From Thiobacter sp. AK1 (lineage in GTDB: Bacteria; Pseudomonadota; Gammaproteobacteria; Burkholderiales; Thiobacteraceae), in the NCBI RefSeq assembly GCF_039822265.1, contig NZ_JBAJEX010000001.1, forward strand, positions 434,001 through 498,000: a stretch of DNA of 64,000 bases. The letters run 5' to 3'. The position numbers and the translations under genes are program-made. Numbering within the stretch: position 1 is the stretch's first letter; each line of letters begins with the position of its first letter. Under the pieces are notes generated by a model. The model had not been told where the DNA came from and searched no databases. It worked only from the letters and a program-made list of their open reading frames with translations. Below are positions 1-8,858 of the stretch, one piece after another.

Positions 1-1649
1 TGTCCATGCTCCATGTGAGCAAGACCGTGCCGCCCAAGCGGCAGATCATCAAGGACATCTCCCTCTCCTTCTTCCCGGGCGCCAAGATCGGGCTATTGGG
101 GCTCAACGGCGCCGGCAAATCCACAGTGCTGCGCATCATGGCCGGAGTGGACAAGGAATACGAGGGCGAGGTGCAGTGGCAGCCTGGCATTTCCATCGGT
201 TATCTGCCCCAAGAACCTCAACTCGACCCGGAAAAGACCGTGCGTGAGGAGGTGGAAGCGGGTCTGGGTCCGGTGCTGGAAGCGCGCCGTAAGCTGGATG
301 AGATCTACGCCGCGTACGCAGAGCCGGATGCAGACTTCGAAAAGCTCGCCGAGGAACAGGCCAAATACGAGGCCATTCTCGCCGCCGCTGGCGCGGACCT
401 GGAAAACCAGTTGGACATCGCTGCCGATGCCCTGCGCCTTCCGCCCTGGGAGGCGAAGATCGCCCATTTGTCCGGGGGTGAGAAGCGGCGCGTGGCGCTG
501 TGCAAGCTGCTATTGTCCAAGCCCGATATGCTGCTACTGGACGAGCCCACCAACCACCTGGACGCGGAATCGGTGGAGTGGCTGGAGCAGTATCTCGTGC
601 GCTTTCCAGGCACCGTGGTGGCAGTGACCCATGACCGCTATTTCCTAGACAACGCCGCCGAGTGGATCCTGGAACTGGACCGTGGTCAGGGCATTCCCTG
701 GAAGGGTAACTACTCGTCCTGGCTGGAACAGAAAGAGCAGCGTCTTGAACAGGAGCAAAAGCAAATCGATGCCCACATGAAGGCCATGAAACAAGAGCTG
801 GAATGGGTGCGCAGCAATCCTAAAGCCCGTCAGGCCAAGTCCAAGGCGCGCCTGGCCCGCTTCAACGAGCTCGCTTCGGTGGAATACCAGCGCCGCAACG
901 AAACCCAGGAAATCTTCATTCCGGTGGGCGACCGGCTGGGCGATCAGGTGATCGAATTCCGCAACGTGAGCAAGGGTTATGGAGATCGGCTGCTCATCGA
1001 CAACCTTTCCTTCACCGTGCCACCTGGCGCCATCGTCGGCATCATCGGCCCCAATGGGGCTGGCAAATCCACCTTGTTCCGCATGATCATCGGCAAGGAA
1101 AAGCCGGACGCGGGTGAGATCGTCATTGGTCCAACGGTGAAAATCGCCGCCGTGGATCAAACGCGCGAGGGACTGGAAAACGACAAGACCGTGTTCGAGG
1201 CCATCTCCGGGGGCTCGGACGTGATCACAGTGGGCAAGTACCAGACGCCTGCGCGCGCCTATCTCGGCCGTTTCAACTTCAAGGGTGCCGATCAACAGAA
1301 ACTGGTGGGCAATCTTTCCGGAGGCGAGCGGGGGCGCCTGCATCTGGCCAAGACCTTGATCGCCGGCGGCAACGTGTTGCTGCTGGACGAACCCTCCAAC
1401 GACCTGGACGTGGAAACCTTGCGCGCGCTGGAGGAGGCGCTTCTGGAATTCGCTGGCAGCGTACTAGTGATCTCCCATGACCGATGGTTTCTGGACCGGA
1501 TCGCCACCCACATCCTCGCCTGCGAGGGCGATTCCCAGTGGGTGTTCTTCGCCGGCAACTATCACGAGTACGAGGCCGACAAGAAGCGTCGCCTGGGTGA
1601 GGAAGGGGCGCGGCCCAAGCGCATCCGCTACAAGCCCCTGACGCGCTAA
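1..1649 (+). CDS. ettA: Energy-dependent translational throttle protein EttA (ABC-F), 5' end outside window
   Basis: ABC-F ATPase that binds the ribosomal E site and gates entry into elongation according to ATP/ADP ratio (family knowledge). Two ATP-binding cassettes are visible: Walker A GLNGAGKS, signature LSGGEKRR and Walker B LLLDEPTNHLD, then GPNGAGKS, LSGGERGR and LLLDEPSNDLD, joined by a charged linker typical of the P-site tRNA interaction motif. The C-terminus (PKRIRYKPLTR) matches the family end. The first in-frame ATG at position 6 falls inside the conserved N-terminal strand (SMLHVSKTVPPKRQ), so the real start lies a few codons before the window and the gene is cut by the edge, not truncated. 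About 547 of some 555 residues are present. Confidence 0.95.
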   Translation, partial: SMLHVSKTVPPKRQIIKDISLSFFPGAKIGLLGLNGAGKSTVLRIMAGVDKEYEGEVQWQPGISIGYLPQEPQLDPEKTVREEVEAGLGPVLEARRKLDEIYAAYAEPDADFEKLAEEQAKYEAILAAAGADLENQLDIAADALRLPPWEAKIAHLSGGEKRRVALCKLLLSKPDMLLLDEPTNHLDAESVEWLEQYLVRFPGTVVAVTHDRYFLDNAAEWILELDRGQGIPWKGNYSSWLEQKEQRLEQEQKQIDAHMKAMKQELEWVRSNPKARQAKSKARLARFNELASVEYQRRNETQEIFIPVGDRLGDQVIEFRNVSKGYGDRLLIDNLSFTVPPGAIVGIIGPNGAGKSTLFRMIIGKEKPDAGEIVIGPTVKIAAVDQTREGLENDKTVFEAISGGSDVITVGKYQTPARAYLGRFNFKGADQQKLVGNLSGGERGRLHLAKTLIAGGNVLLLDEPSNDLDVETLRALEEALLEFAGSVLVISHDRWFLDRIATHILACEGDSQWVFFAGNYHEYEADKKRRLGEEGARPKRIRYKPLTR

Positions 1650-1658
1650 CGCACGCCG

Positions 1659-2507
1659 GTGCTGAGTTACCGTCATGCCTTTCACGCAGGCAACCACGCA
1701 GACGTGCTCAAGCACGTGGTGTTGGTGCAGATCCTGCGTCATCTCGCGCGCAAGGATACGCCCTTCTGGGTAATCGACACCCACGCCGGCGCGGGCCTCT
1801 ACGCCCTGAACAGTGAACCTGCCGTGCGTCTGGCGGAATACCGAGAGGGCATTGGGCGTCTTTGGCAAATGCAGAAGCGACCGGCCGCCGTGGCGGAATA
1901 CGTGGCAGAAGTGCGGGCGGCGAATCCGGATGGCCGCCTCAGGGTCTATCCCGGCTCGCCCTGGCTCGCTTGGCGGGCCCTGCGCGCCAAGGACCGGCTG
2001 CGGCTATTCGAGCTGCACGGCACGGACAGCGCCCTGCTCGTGTCGCACTTGCGGGAAGCTGGCCGTCAGGTAAGCATCACCGCCAGTGACGGCTTCAGTG
2101 GCATGCAGGCACTGCTACCGCCCCCGCCGCGGCGCGGCCTGGTCCTGATCGACCCGGCCTATGAGCGTCGCGAGGAATACGGGCGCGTGGTACAAACGCT
2201 GCGCGAGGGGCTCAAACGCTTCGCCACCGGCATTTACGCCATCTGGTATCCTCGCTTGGCGCGGGTGGAATCCCAGCGCCTGCCGCAGCGCCTCAAAGCT
2301 GCGGCCGGAGGGCGCCCCTGGCTTCACGCGAGCCTCACGGTGTGTGCGCCGCGCGAAGACGGATTCGGCCTGTCTGGTAGCGGCATGTTCGTGGTCAACC
2401 CGCCCTGGACCTTGCGCGCGCCACTCGCTGAGGCCCTGCCTTGGCTTGCCAAGGTGCTGGGCCAGGATGCCACGGCCACCTACGGGCTGGAGGAAACTTC
2501 ATCGTGA
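1659..2507 (+). CDS. rlmJ: 23S rRNA (adenine(2030)-N6)-methyltransferase RlmJ
   Basis: SAM-dependent N6-adenine methyltransferase acting on A2030 of 23S rRNA (family knowledge). The 282-residue product opens with the hallmark SYRHAFHAGNHADVLKH and carries GAGLY early and LIDPAYE in motif IV. The usual motif IV is DPPY; this copy reads DPAY, an unusual substitution next to the catalytic site. The start is GTG, nine bases after ettA. The end overlaps the next gene by four bases (GTGA), so the two are probably co-translated. Length is normal for the family. Confidence 0.93.
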   Translation: MLSYRHAFHAGNHADVLKHVVLVQILRHLARKDTPFWVIDTHAGAGLYALNSEPAVRLAEYREGIGRLWQMQKRPAAVAEYVAEVRAANPDGRLRVYPGSPWLAWRALRAKDRLRLFELHGTDSALLVSHLREAGRQVSITASDGFSGMQALLPPPPRRGLVLIDPAYERREEYGRVVQTLREGLKRFATGIYAIWYPRLARVESQRLPQRLKAAAGGRPWLHASLTVCAPREDGFGLSGSGMFVVNPPWTLRAPLAEALPWLAKVLGQDATATYGLEETSS

Positions 2508-3112
2508 ACCCCGAGGACAACCGTTCCGTTGCGTTCTTCGAGCGCCAGTTCAGGCAACAGGCCGAGAGGGGTGATTACACCCTCAATTCTTTCGAGCAGG
2601 CGGTGCTGCCCTTTCTCACCGGTGAAGTGCTGGACCTGGGCTGTGGGTTGGGAAATCTCAGCCTCGCGGCGGCGGCGCGCGGCTGCCGAGTGCATGCGCT
2701 CGATTTGAGCCCCACCGCAGTCGCGGATCTCGCCCGCCGGGCGACCCAGGCGGGGCTTCCGGTGCAGGTGGAGCAGGCCGATCTGTGCGGCTGGCGCGCC
2801 GAGCGCCGTTATGACTGCGTGGTATGCATTGGGCTGCTGATGTTTTTCGCCCCCGAGCAAGCGACTTTGGCGCTTGAGTCGATCGCCGAAGCGGTGCGTC
2901 CTGGCGGCATCGCCGCCGTGAACGTACTGATCGAAGGGACCACCTTCATGGATATGTTCGATCCCAACCACTACCACCTATTCGGCGAGATGGAGGTGGA
3001 AGCGGCCTTTCCGGGCTGGCATCTCAGATATGCGCGCACCGAGTCCTATCCGGCACCGGGCGGCACCGAGAAGCGCTTCCGCACCGTGGTGATGCGCCGT
3101 CCGGCCCCGTGA
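2504..3112 (+). CDS. Class I SAM-dependent methyltransferase, TehB-like
   Basis: Product of 202 residues with a Rossmann-type SAM-binding motif VLDLGCGLGNLSLAAAARG near residues 43-60, an acidic strand-2 end (ALDLS), and a D-rich segment around QADLCGW. The layout resembles TehB-like and other small class I methyltransferases; substrate is unknown. I place the start at the GTG overlapping the rlmJ stop (GTGA) because GGAGGAA lies about ten bases upstream; a longer reading frame from 2441 runs into rlmJ and has no such site. It is translationally coupled to rlmJ, but no functional link is evident. Confidence 0.8.
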   Translation: MNPEDNRSVAFFERQFRQQAERGDYTLNSFEQAVLPFLTGEVLDLGCGLGNLSLAAAARGCRVHALDLSPTAVADLARRATQAGLPVQVEQADLCGWRAERRYDCVVCIGLLMFFAPEQATLALESIAEAVRPGGIAAVNVLIEGTTFMDMFDPNHYHLFGEMEVEAAFPGWHLRYARTESYPAPGGTEKRFRTVVMRRPAP

Positions 3113-3118
3113 CGAGCT

Positions 3119-3379
3119 TCAGGCACTGGGCGGGGGCTGGCAGCCCCCCGCCTCATCCTTGCGCAGCGTGCTCTGTAGATAGCAGGTCAGGGCACTGGAG
3201 CCGGCCGCAAATAGCCAGAAGACGAAGAAGCCGACGCTGTAAGCGGCCAACCGGTTTTCAAACACAGGCTCACCGCCATAGGCGAGCTCCAGGGGATCGA
3301 AGCTGGAAAACAACACCCCATCCATGGCGATGGCCACCAAAAACGAAGGCCACAGCACCCACATCAGACGTTTGAGCAT
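3119..3379 (-). CDS. Small two-helix membrane protein at the end of the ccoG-fixH operon
   Basis: An 86-residue protein with two likely membrane helices (about residues 5-25 and 44-66) and a Cys/Pro-rich tail (GGCQPPPS). The start is taken at the ATG at 3379 because GGAGGAGAC lies just upstream; the frame stays open further upstream into fixH without a start signal. It sits 25 bases downstream of fixH on the same strand, so it probably belongs to the cbb3 assembly transcript. I do not recognise the family. It could be an accessory assembly or metal-handling membrane protein, but that is inference from position only. Confidence 0.7.
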   Translation of the reverse strand: MLKRLMWVLWPSFLVAIAMDGVLFSSFDPLELAYGGEPVFENRLAAYSVGFFVFWLFAAGSSALTCYLQSTLRKDEAGGCQPPPSA

Positions 3380-3404
3380 GGCGGTCTCCTCCCGGCTTTT
3401 TCGC

Positions 3405-3896
3405 CTATTGTACCGGCGCAAGGCGCGCGGTGCGCTCGCCAGGCTCAATCTCACCTGCGAGCCGCCACTGCCGGCCGGCATCTTCCAGCACCAGTTTCCA
3501 TTTGCCGCCCCCCAGGCCGCGGTAGGGCCCGTCATAACGCCCTCCGCCCTCGCCCCTCAGCATCACGGTCTGATCCCGGCCGGCCCGTGTGGGGTGGAGG
3601 ATGCGTAGCGTAAGCTGCTCCGGCCAAGCGGCGGGATGGCCGGACAATCGTAACGTTACCTTCTCAGCGCCGAACTCGGCTGTACCCGCCAGCCCCGCCG
3701 CCGCAGCGGCCTGGCCCCGCGCCAGCACACGGTTGATGGCGAGTCCCTGCTTGTAATAGTCGTCGTCCACCACGCCGTCGTCGCTTTGCGCGGCGATGCG
3801 CAAGGTGATGAAGCCGGCCACCACCGCGGCGGCCGGAAACAGCATCAGGAACCAGGGCCAGAATTCGCGATACCAGGGGCGAGGCGGCTTGTCCAT
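3405..3896 (-). CDS. fixH: FixH family protein (cbb3 oxidase assembly)
   Basis: A 163-residue FixH/CcoH-type protein. One N-terminal membrane anchor (WPWFLMLFPAAAVVAGFITL, residues 14-33) is followed by the conserved DDDYYKQGLAINRVLAR segment and a beta-rich extracytoplasmic domain. CcoH is needed for assembly or stability of cbb3 oxidase in the inner membrane (family knowledge). It begins eight bases after the ccoG stop, as in ccoGHIS clusters. No ccoI copper ATPase gene follows here, so copper supply must come from elsewhere in the genome. Confidence 0.88.
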   Translation of the reverse strand: MDKPPRPWYREFWPWFLMLFPAAAVVAGFITLRIAAQSDDGVVDDDYYKQGLAINRVLARGQAAAAAGLAGTAEFGAEKVTLRLSGHPAAWPEQLTLRILHPTRAGRDQTVMLRGEGGGRYDGPYRGLGGGKWKLVLEDAGRQWRLAGEIEPGERTARLAPVQ

Positions 3897-3904
3897 GGCG
3901 TGTA

Positions 3905-5320
3905 CTAGCGGGCGAAAAAGGTGGATTTTTGGACGCGTACGACGTGCGGATCTTCCCGTGCCACCAAACGGAATTCCACGCGCGCGGTGCGGCCCGGCAC
4001 CGCCGCAGGATCCGCTTTGACGCGCACCGACACAAGACGGGAGGATAGGGCCGGGACCGCCAGCGGCACCGCGTCCACCTCCACGCGCGCGCCATCGATC
4101 CCGCCCACCGCAAGCTCATAGGTGTGGTCCTCATCGTCCATGTTGATGACGTTGAGGCGATAGCTGTTTTCCACCAGGCCGTCCGCGGTCTCCCGCGCCA
4201 GCGCGTTGCGGTCGCGCATCACATCGAATTGCAGGGGAATACGCAGCGTGAGCGCCCCTAGCCAAAGGCCGATCACGGTGAGCAGAATCACCGTATAGAC
4301 GATGACCCGCGGCCGAAACACATGTTTGACGATGTCCTTGTCGTCATACTTGTGTTTCATCACGTTCTCGGTGGAATACCGGATGAGCCCGCGCGGATAG
4401 CCCATTTTGTCCATCACCTGGTTGCAGCCATCGATGCAGGCACCGCAGCCGATGCACTCATACTGCAGCCCATTGCGAATGTCGATGCCAGTAGGGCACA
4501 CCTGCACGCAGATGCCACAATCCACGCAGTCGCCTAGCCCCTTGGCACGCGGATCTTCTCCCTTGCGGCGCGGCCCACGCGGCTCGCCACGGGTTGTATC
4601 GTAGGTGATGATCAGCGTATCCGGATCGAACATCACCCCCTGGAAGCGCGCATAGGGGCACATGTATTTGCACACCTGCTCGCGCATGAAACCGGCGTTG
4701 CCATAGGTGGCAAAACCGTAGAAAACGATCCAGAAGGTTTCCCACGGTCCCAGATTGAAATGCAGCAACTCCAGGGCTAGCGTCTTGATCGGGGTGAAAT
4801 AGCCGACGAAGGTAAAGCCAGTCCAGAACGCCACCGCGATCCATGCCGCGTGCTTGGCGAACTTGATGGCAAATTTGCGCGCCGACATGGGCTGCTGGTC
4901 CAGCTTCATGCGTTTCGGGCGGTCGCCCTCGATCACGCGCTCGAGCCAGAGAAAGATTTCCGTATAGACCGTCTGCGGACAGGCGTAACCGCACCATAAC
5001 CGCCCGGCCACCGCGGTGAACAGGAACAGGGACAGCGCGGCGATCACCAAGAGCCCCGTCAGGAAGATGAAATCCTGGGGCCAGAGCACCAGCCCGAAGA
5101 TGTAGAACTTGCGGTTGACCAGATCGAACAGGACGGCCTGGCGCCCATTCCACTCGAGCCATGGTAAGCCGTAATAGAGGGCCTGGGTGAAGAAAACGGC
5201 CGCCCAGCGCAGATTGGCGAACAGGCCGGTGACGGCACGCGGATAGATTTTCTGGCGTACCGCGTAGAGCGCCTGCTCCATTTCCTGTTTGGCGGCGGTA
5301 TTGGCTGTGGTTCGGCTCAC
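3905..5320 (-). CDS. ccoG: Cytochrome c oxidase accessory protein CcoG (FixG/RdxA)
   Basis: Membrane iron-sulfur protein of 471 residues, involved in copper reduction and delivery during cbb3 assembly (family knowledge). Visible parts are an N-terminal membrane region with CGYACPQT (about residue 110), a two-cluster ferredoxin segment (DCVDCGICVQVCP and ECIGCGACIDGC, about 255-300), another membrane helix, and a C-terminal Ig-like FixG domain. I choose the GTG at 5320, preceded by AAGGAAAGG. Upstream in-frame ATGs at 5371 and 5350 lie inside a terminator hairpin and are rejected. The gene is therefore separated from ccoNOQP by a terminator and may have partly independent or attenuated expression. 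Confidence 0.95.
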   Translation of the reverse strand: MSRTTANTAAKQEMEQALYAVRQKIYPRAVTGLFANLRWAAVFFTQALYYGLPWLEWNGRQAVLFDLVNRKFYIFGLVLWPQDFIFLTGLLVIAALSLFLFTAVAGRLWCGYACPQTVYTEIFLWLERVIEGDRPKRMKLDQQPMSARKFAIKFAKHAAWIAVAFWTGFTFVGYFTPIKTLALELLHFNLGPWETFWIVFYGFATYGNAGFMREQVCKYMCPYARFQGVMFDPDTLIITYDTTRGEPRGPRRKGEDPRAKGLGDCVDCGICVQVCPTGIDIRNGLQYECIGCGACIDGCNQVMDKMGYPRGLIRYSTENVMKHKYDDKDIVKHVFRPRVIVYTVILLTVIGLWLGALTLRIPLQFDVMRDRNALARETADGLVENSYRLNVINMDDEDHTYELAVGGIDGARVEVDAVPLAVPALSSRLVSVRVKADPAAVPGRTARVEFRLVAREDPHVVRVQKSTFFAR

Positions 5321-5334
5321 GTCCTTTCCTTCAC

Positions 5335-5369
5335 AAAAAAGCCGCGGCATGTAGTGACGCCGCGGCTTC
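5335..5369 (-). terminator. Rho-independent terminator between ccoP and ccoG
   Basis: Reading the minus strand, GCCGCGGC, a ten-base loop and a second GCCGCGGC form a perfect stem, extended by AA/TT pairs and followed by TTTTTT. It lies just after the ccoP stop and before the ccoG start, so it should end or attenuate the ccoSNOQP transcript. Confidence 0.88.
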
Positions 5370-5384
5370 ATTATCGGCAGTCAA

Positions 5385-6290
5385 TCAGTGTTTGGACAGT
5401 CCGTATACGTAAGCTGCCAGCAAATGGATCTTGGCCTCGGATAGTTTATCTTTCTGGGCGGGCATCAGCCCGCTACGACCCTTGGTGATGGTCTCAATGA
5501 TGGCGGCCTCGCTGCCCCCATACAGCCAGACGTTGTCCGTGAGATTGGGCGCGCCGATGGCCTGGTTACCCTTGCCATCTGGACCATGGCAGGCCGCGCA
5601 GACGGTGGTGAACTTCTCCTTGCCTGCAGCGGCGAGCGTGGCATCGTGCGGCCGGCCGGACAGGGAGAGCACGTAGTTGGCCACCTCCTTCGCGCCCTGC
5701 TCACCGCCCACCGCTGCGATCATGGGCGGCATCACGCCGTTGCGACCTTCGGTGATGGTGGTTTTGATGGTCTGGGGATCCCCACCATAGAGCCAATCGT
5801 TGTCGGTGAGATCGGGGAAACCCCGTGCGCCGCGCGCATCCGAGCCATGGCACTGGGAGCAGTAAGTCAAGAACAGCCGCTGCCCCATCTGCCGCGCTTC
5901 GGGATCCGCCGCTACCGCCTTGAGATCCTCTTGCAGGTACTTGTTGAAAATGGGTCCGTAAGTGGCTTCGGCCCGGGCCATCTCCTCCTCGTACTGGCCC
6001 CGCGAGGACCAGTTGCCCATGCCGTTGAACACGCCGAGCCCAGGATAGTAGGCGAGATAGCCCAGGGCGAAGATCACCGTGAGGTAGAACAGCCAGGCCC
6101 ACCACCGTGGCAGCGGGTTGTTGTACTCGGCCAGGTCCTCGTCCCACACGTGGCCGGTGGTGGCCGCCTTTTCCCCAGGGGCGAGCCGCCGGATGCTCAT
6201 GGCCTTGAGGAAGACCGCGCAACCGATCACGCTGGCCAGGGTGATGACGGCGATATAGGGTCCCCAGAAACCACTAATGAAATCTGCCAT
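5385..6290 (-). CDS. ccoP: cbb3-type cytochrome c oxidase subunit III (CcoP, dihaem)
   Basis: Dihaem cytochrome c subunit of 301 residues that feeds electrons to CcoO/CcoN. It has an N-terminal membrane helix (about 10-28), a second helix near WWAWLFYLTVIFALGYLAYY (about 64-83), and two haem c sites, YCSQCHG (about 142) and VCAACHG (about 228). Both have GVMPPM/GLMPAQ-type methionine ligand segments. GGAGAACG precedes the ATG. It follows ccoQ by 18 bases in a ccoNOQP operon. Length is typical. Confidence 0.97.
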   Translation of the reverse strand: MADFISGFWGPYIAVITLASVIGCAVFLKAMSIRRLAPGEKAATTGHVWDEDLAEYNNPLPRWWAWLFYLTVIFALGYLAYYPGLGVFNGMGNWSSRGQYEEEMARAEATYGPIFNKYLQEDLKAVAADPEARQMGQRLFLTYCSQCHGSDARGARGFPDLTDNDWLYGGDPQTIKTTITEGRNGVMPPMIAAVGGEQGAKEVANYVLSLSGRPHDATLAAAGKEKFTTVCAACHGPDGKGNQAIGAPNLTDNVWLYGGSEAAIIETITKGRSGLMPAQKDKLSEAKIHLLAAYVYGLSKH

Positions 6291-6308
6291 TTTCGTTCTC
6301 CTCGCTTC

Positions 6309-6491
6309 TTAGCGGCGTACCGCCGGGCGGTTTTTAACGAACTCGTCTTCCTCGTCGAACACCAGGCGGGCGGCCTCGTCGAAGGCAGCCTTCCTGCGGC
6401 TGCTCCAGGCCCACAGGACGATGCCCACGAAGGTCAACAGGGAGACGACGGTCATGAGGCTGCGCAGATCGTTGAGATCCATAATGCTCAC
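6309..6491 (-). CDS. ccoQ: cbb3-type oxidase subunit CcoQ
   Basis: A 60-residue single-helix protein: helix at about residues 10-28 ([19 protein letters not shown]), then basic RR and acidic FDEEDEF segments. CcoQ stabilises the core cbb3 complex (family knowledge). Its ATG overlaps the ccoO stop by four bases (ATGA), so translation is coupled. Identification rests on size, topology and position between ccoO and ccoP. Confidence 0.93.
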   Translation of the reverse strand: MSIMDLNDLRSLMTVVSLLTFVGIVLWAWSSRRKAAFDEAARLVFDEEDEFVKNRPAVRR

Positions 6492-7102
6492 CTCGAGGTC
6501 TTGAGGGCGGTGCCCAAGCTCTGTAGATAGGCGATCAGAGCGTCCTCCTCGGTCTTGCCAGCCACCGCCTCTTTAGCGCCGGCGATGTCGGCATCCGTGT
6601 AAGGCACGCCCACCAGACGCAGGCCCTGCATATGCTTGGCGATGGTCTCGCCATCCACCATCGCATTTTGCAGCCATGGATAAGCCGGCATGTTGGACTC
6701 GGGGACGACGTCACGGGGCATGCGCAGGTGGGCCCGGTGCCAGTCGTCGGAGTAGCGTCCACCCACCCGGGCCAGATCAGGCCCCGTGCGCTTGGAACCC
6801 CACTGGAAGGGGTGGTCATAGACAAACTCCCCGGCAACCGAATAGTGCCCGTAGCGCTCGGTCTCGGCGCGGAAGGGACGGATCATCTGCGAATGGCAGA
6901 CATAGCAACCCTCGCGCTGATACACGTCTCGCCCAGCTAGCTGCAGCGCTGTATAGGGCTTGAGCCCTGCCACCGGCTCGGTGGTGGATTTCTGGAAGAA
7001 CAGTGGAACGATTTCCACCAACCCACCCACGCTCACCACCAGCAGGATGAGCACCATCATAATGCCGATATTCTTTTCGACGATTTCGTGTGTCGTACTC
7101 AT
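6488..7102 (-). CDS. ccoO: cbb3-type cytochrome c oxidase subunit II (CcoO, monohaem)
   Basis: Monohaem cytochrome c subunit of 204 residues. An N-terminal membrane anchor (about 12-32) is followed by the haem site [13 protein letters not shown] (about 72) and a likely methionine ligand in [11 protein letters not shown] take the ATG at 7102 with GGGAG eight bases upstream; the frame is open further upstream but those codons have no signal. It ends overlapping ccoQ by four bases. Confidence 0.96.
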   Translation of the reverse strand: MSTTHEIVEKNIGIMMVLILLVVSVGGLVEIVPLFFQKSTTEPVAGLKPYTALQLAGRDVYQREGCYVCHSQMIRPFRAETERYGHYSVAGEFVYDHPFQWGSKRTGPDLARVGGRYSDDWHRAHLRMPRDVVPESNMPAYPWLQNAMVDGETIAKHMQGLRLVGVPYTDADIAGAKEAVAGKTEEDALIAYLQSLGTALKTSR

Positions 7103-7121
7103 CTCATTCTCCCTCTCGCAA

Positions 7122-8537
7122 TCAGGCGTGGGCCGGCGCCGGAATGGGGGCATCCACGGCTTTCTGGCCGGCGATGGTCTTGACCACGTTGTAGGCCATG
7201 ATCAGCATGCCGACGAAGAACAGCACCCCGCCCAGCAGACGGATCATGTAGTAGGGATACATGGCCTTCACCACCTCGGCAAAGCTGTACTTGAGCGTGC
7301 CGTCCACGTTGAAGTCACGCCACATCAGGCCCTGCATCACACCGGCGATCCACATGGCGGCGATGTAGAGCACGACACCGATGGTAGCCACCCAGAAGTG
7401 CACGGTGATCAGCCGCGTGCTGTACATCTCGGTCCGACCGAACAGACGCGGAATCAGATAGTAAAGCGAGCCAATGGACACCATGGCCACCCAGCCCAGC
7501 GCGCCGCTGTGCACGTGACCGATGGTCCAGTCGGTGTAATGAGACAGGGCGTTCACCGTCTTGATGGACATCATCGGTCCTTCGAAGGTGGACATGCCGT
7601 AGAAGGACAGCGAGGTGATCAGGAACTTCAGAATGGGATCGGTACGCAGCTTATGCCACGCGCCCGACAACGTCATGATGCCGTTGATCATGCCACCCCA
7701 GGAGGGGGCCAGCAGGATCAGCGAGAACAGCATACCCAGGCTCTGCGCCCAGTCCGGCAGGGCAGTGTAGTGCAGATGGTGCGGACCCGCCCACATGTAG
7801 GTGAAGATCAAAGCCCAGAAATGCACCACCGACAACCGGTAGGAATACACCGGTCGCTGCGCCTGCTTGGGCACGAAGTAATACATCATGCCCAGGAAGC
7901 CCGCGGTGAGGAAGAAGCCGACCGCGTTGTGGCCATACCACCACTGGATCATCGCATCCTGCACGCCGGCATAGGCCGAATAGGATTTCATCGGCCCCAC
8001 TGGTATCTCGATGTTGTTGACAATGTGCAGCAGCGCGATGGTGATGATGAAGGCGCCGAAGAACCAGTTAGCCACGTAGATATGCGGCGTGCGACGCTTG
8101 GCGATGGTACCGAAGAAGACGATGGCGTAGGCCACCCACACCACGGCGATCAGGATGTCGATGGGCCATTCCAGCTCTGCGTACTCCTTGGACGTGGTGT
8201 AACCCAGGGGCAGCGTGATCGCCGCCAGCAGGATGATGAGCTGCCAGCCCCAGAAGGTGAACGCCGCAAGCCCGTCCGAGAACAGGCGCACATGGCAGGT
8301 GCGCTGCACCACGTAATAAGACGTGGCAAACAGGGCGGAGCCACCGAAGGCGAAGATGACCGCGTTGGTATGCAATGGTCGCAGACGCCCGTAACTCAAC
8401 CAAGGGATGCCGTAAGTCATGTCCGGCCAGATGAGCTGGGCGGCGATGAACACCCCCACCAGCATGCCGACGATGCCCCAGACCACCGTCATCAAGGCGA
8501 ATTGCCGGACCACCTTGTAGTTGTATGTGGCTTCCAT
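7122..8537 (-). CDS. ccoN: cbb3-type cytochrome c oxidase subunit I (CcoN)
   Basis: Catalytic haem-copper subunit of 471 residues and about 12 membrane helices, reducing O2 with high affinity. Ligand motifs are visible: low-spin haem His in [20 protein letters not shown] and GPHHLHYT for CuB, and [10 protein letters not shown] for the haem irons. Start: the ATG at 8537 has AGGAGAG eight bases upstream, whereas the GTG at 8543 directly abuts that site. CcoN is followed by ccoO, Q and P on the same strand, so the operon supports microaerobic respiration. Confidence 0.97.
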   Translation of the reverse strand: MEATYNYKVVRQFALMTVVWGIVGMLVGVFIAAQLIWPDMTYGIPWLSYGRLRPLHTNAVIFAFGGSALFATSYYVVQRTCHVRLFSDGLAAFTFWGWQLIILLAAITLPLGYTTSKEYAELEWPIDILIAVVWVAYAIVFFGTIAKRRTPHIYVANWFFGAFIITIALLHIVNNIEIPVGPMKSYSAYAGVQDAMIQWWYGHNAVGFFLTAGFLGMMYYFVPKQAQRPVYSYRLSVVHFWALIFTYMWAGPHHLHYTALPDWAQSLGMLFSLILLAPSWGGMINGIMTLSGAWHKLRTDPILKFLITSLSFYGMSTFEGPMMSIKTVNALSHYTDWTIGHVHSGALGWVAMVSIGSLYYLIPRLFGRTEMYSTRLITVHFWVATIGVVLYIAAMWIAGVMQGLMWRDFNVDGTLKYSFAEVVKAMYPYYMIRLLGGVLFFVGMLIMAYNVVKTIAGQKAVDAPIPAPAHA

Positions 8538-8612
8538 GCGCACCTCTCCTTTTGTTGTCAGGTCATACCGTGCAAGCGGCGGCCTGCCACCGCCTGCGCG
8601 CTATGGCCTTGT

Positions 8613-8789
8613 TCAGTGGTTGGCAGACGGCGGGATCGCCGGGGGTGGCGTGTCGTCGTCCATCACCACGCGATAGGCCGGTCCTTCCAGGTCCTCGAAC
8701 TGCCCTGCTTTGACCGCCCACCAGAAAGTGACGCCCACCACGAGCACCAGCACCAGACTCAGCGGGATCAGCAGGTAAAGAATCTCCAC
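8613..8789 (-). CDS. ccoS: cbb3 oxidase maturation protein CcoS
   Basis: A 58-residue protein read from a GTG at 8789 (MEILYLLIPLSLVLVLVV...). It has one membrane helix followed by FWWAVKAGQFEDLEGPAYRV, the conserved CcoS signature (W-A-V-x-x-G-Q-F-E-D-L-E-G-P). CcoS is required for cofactor insertion into cbb3 oxidase (family knowledge). AGGAA lies upstream of the GTG. It is the first gene of the cco operon, about 75 bases before ccoN; in many bacteria it instead ends ccoGHIS. It is short and GTG-started, so automatic callers may miss it. Confidence 0.9.
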   Translation of the reverse strand: MEILYLLIPLSLVLVLVVGVTFWWAVKAGQFEDLEGPAYRVVMDDDTPPPAIPPSANH

Positions 8790-8829
8790 AACCGGTTCCT
8801 AACGGGATAATCGTATCTTCTTTTCGTGA

Positions 8830-8858
8830 ATATTAGGCAATGTGGCGGAATGTCGCAA
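8830..8858 (-). promoter_or_regulatory. Probable sigma70 promoter of the ccoSNOQP operon
   Basis: On the minus strand TTGCGA (8858-8853), a 17-base spacer and TAATAT (8835-8830) give near-consensus -35 and -10 boxes about 40 bases upstream of ccoS. I see no TTGAT-N4-ATCAA Fnr/Anr box near it, although such control is usual for cbb3 genes. Confidence 0.6.

Noticed and set aside
6960-8810. 616-residue open frame on the plus strand
   Set aside because: Antisense to ccoO/ccoN/ccoS; composition is His/Gln/Gly-rich as expected from an antisense frame, with no motif, and it runs opposite to well-supported genes.
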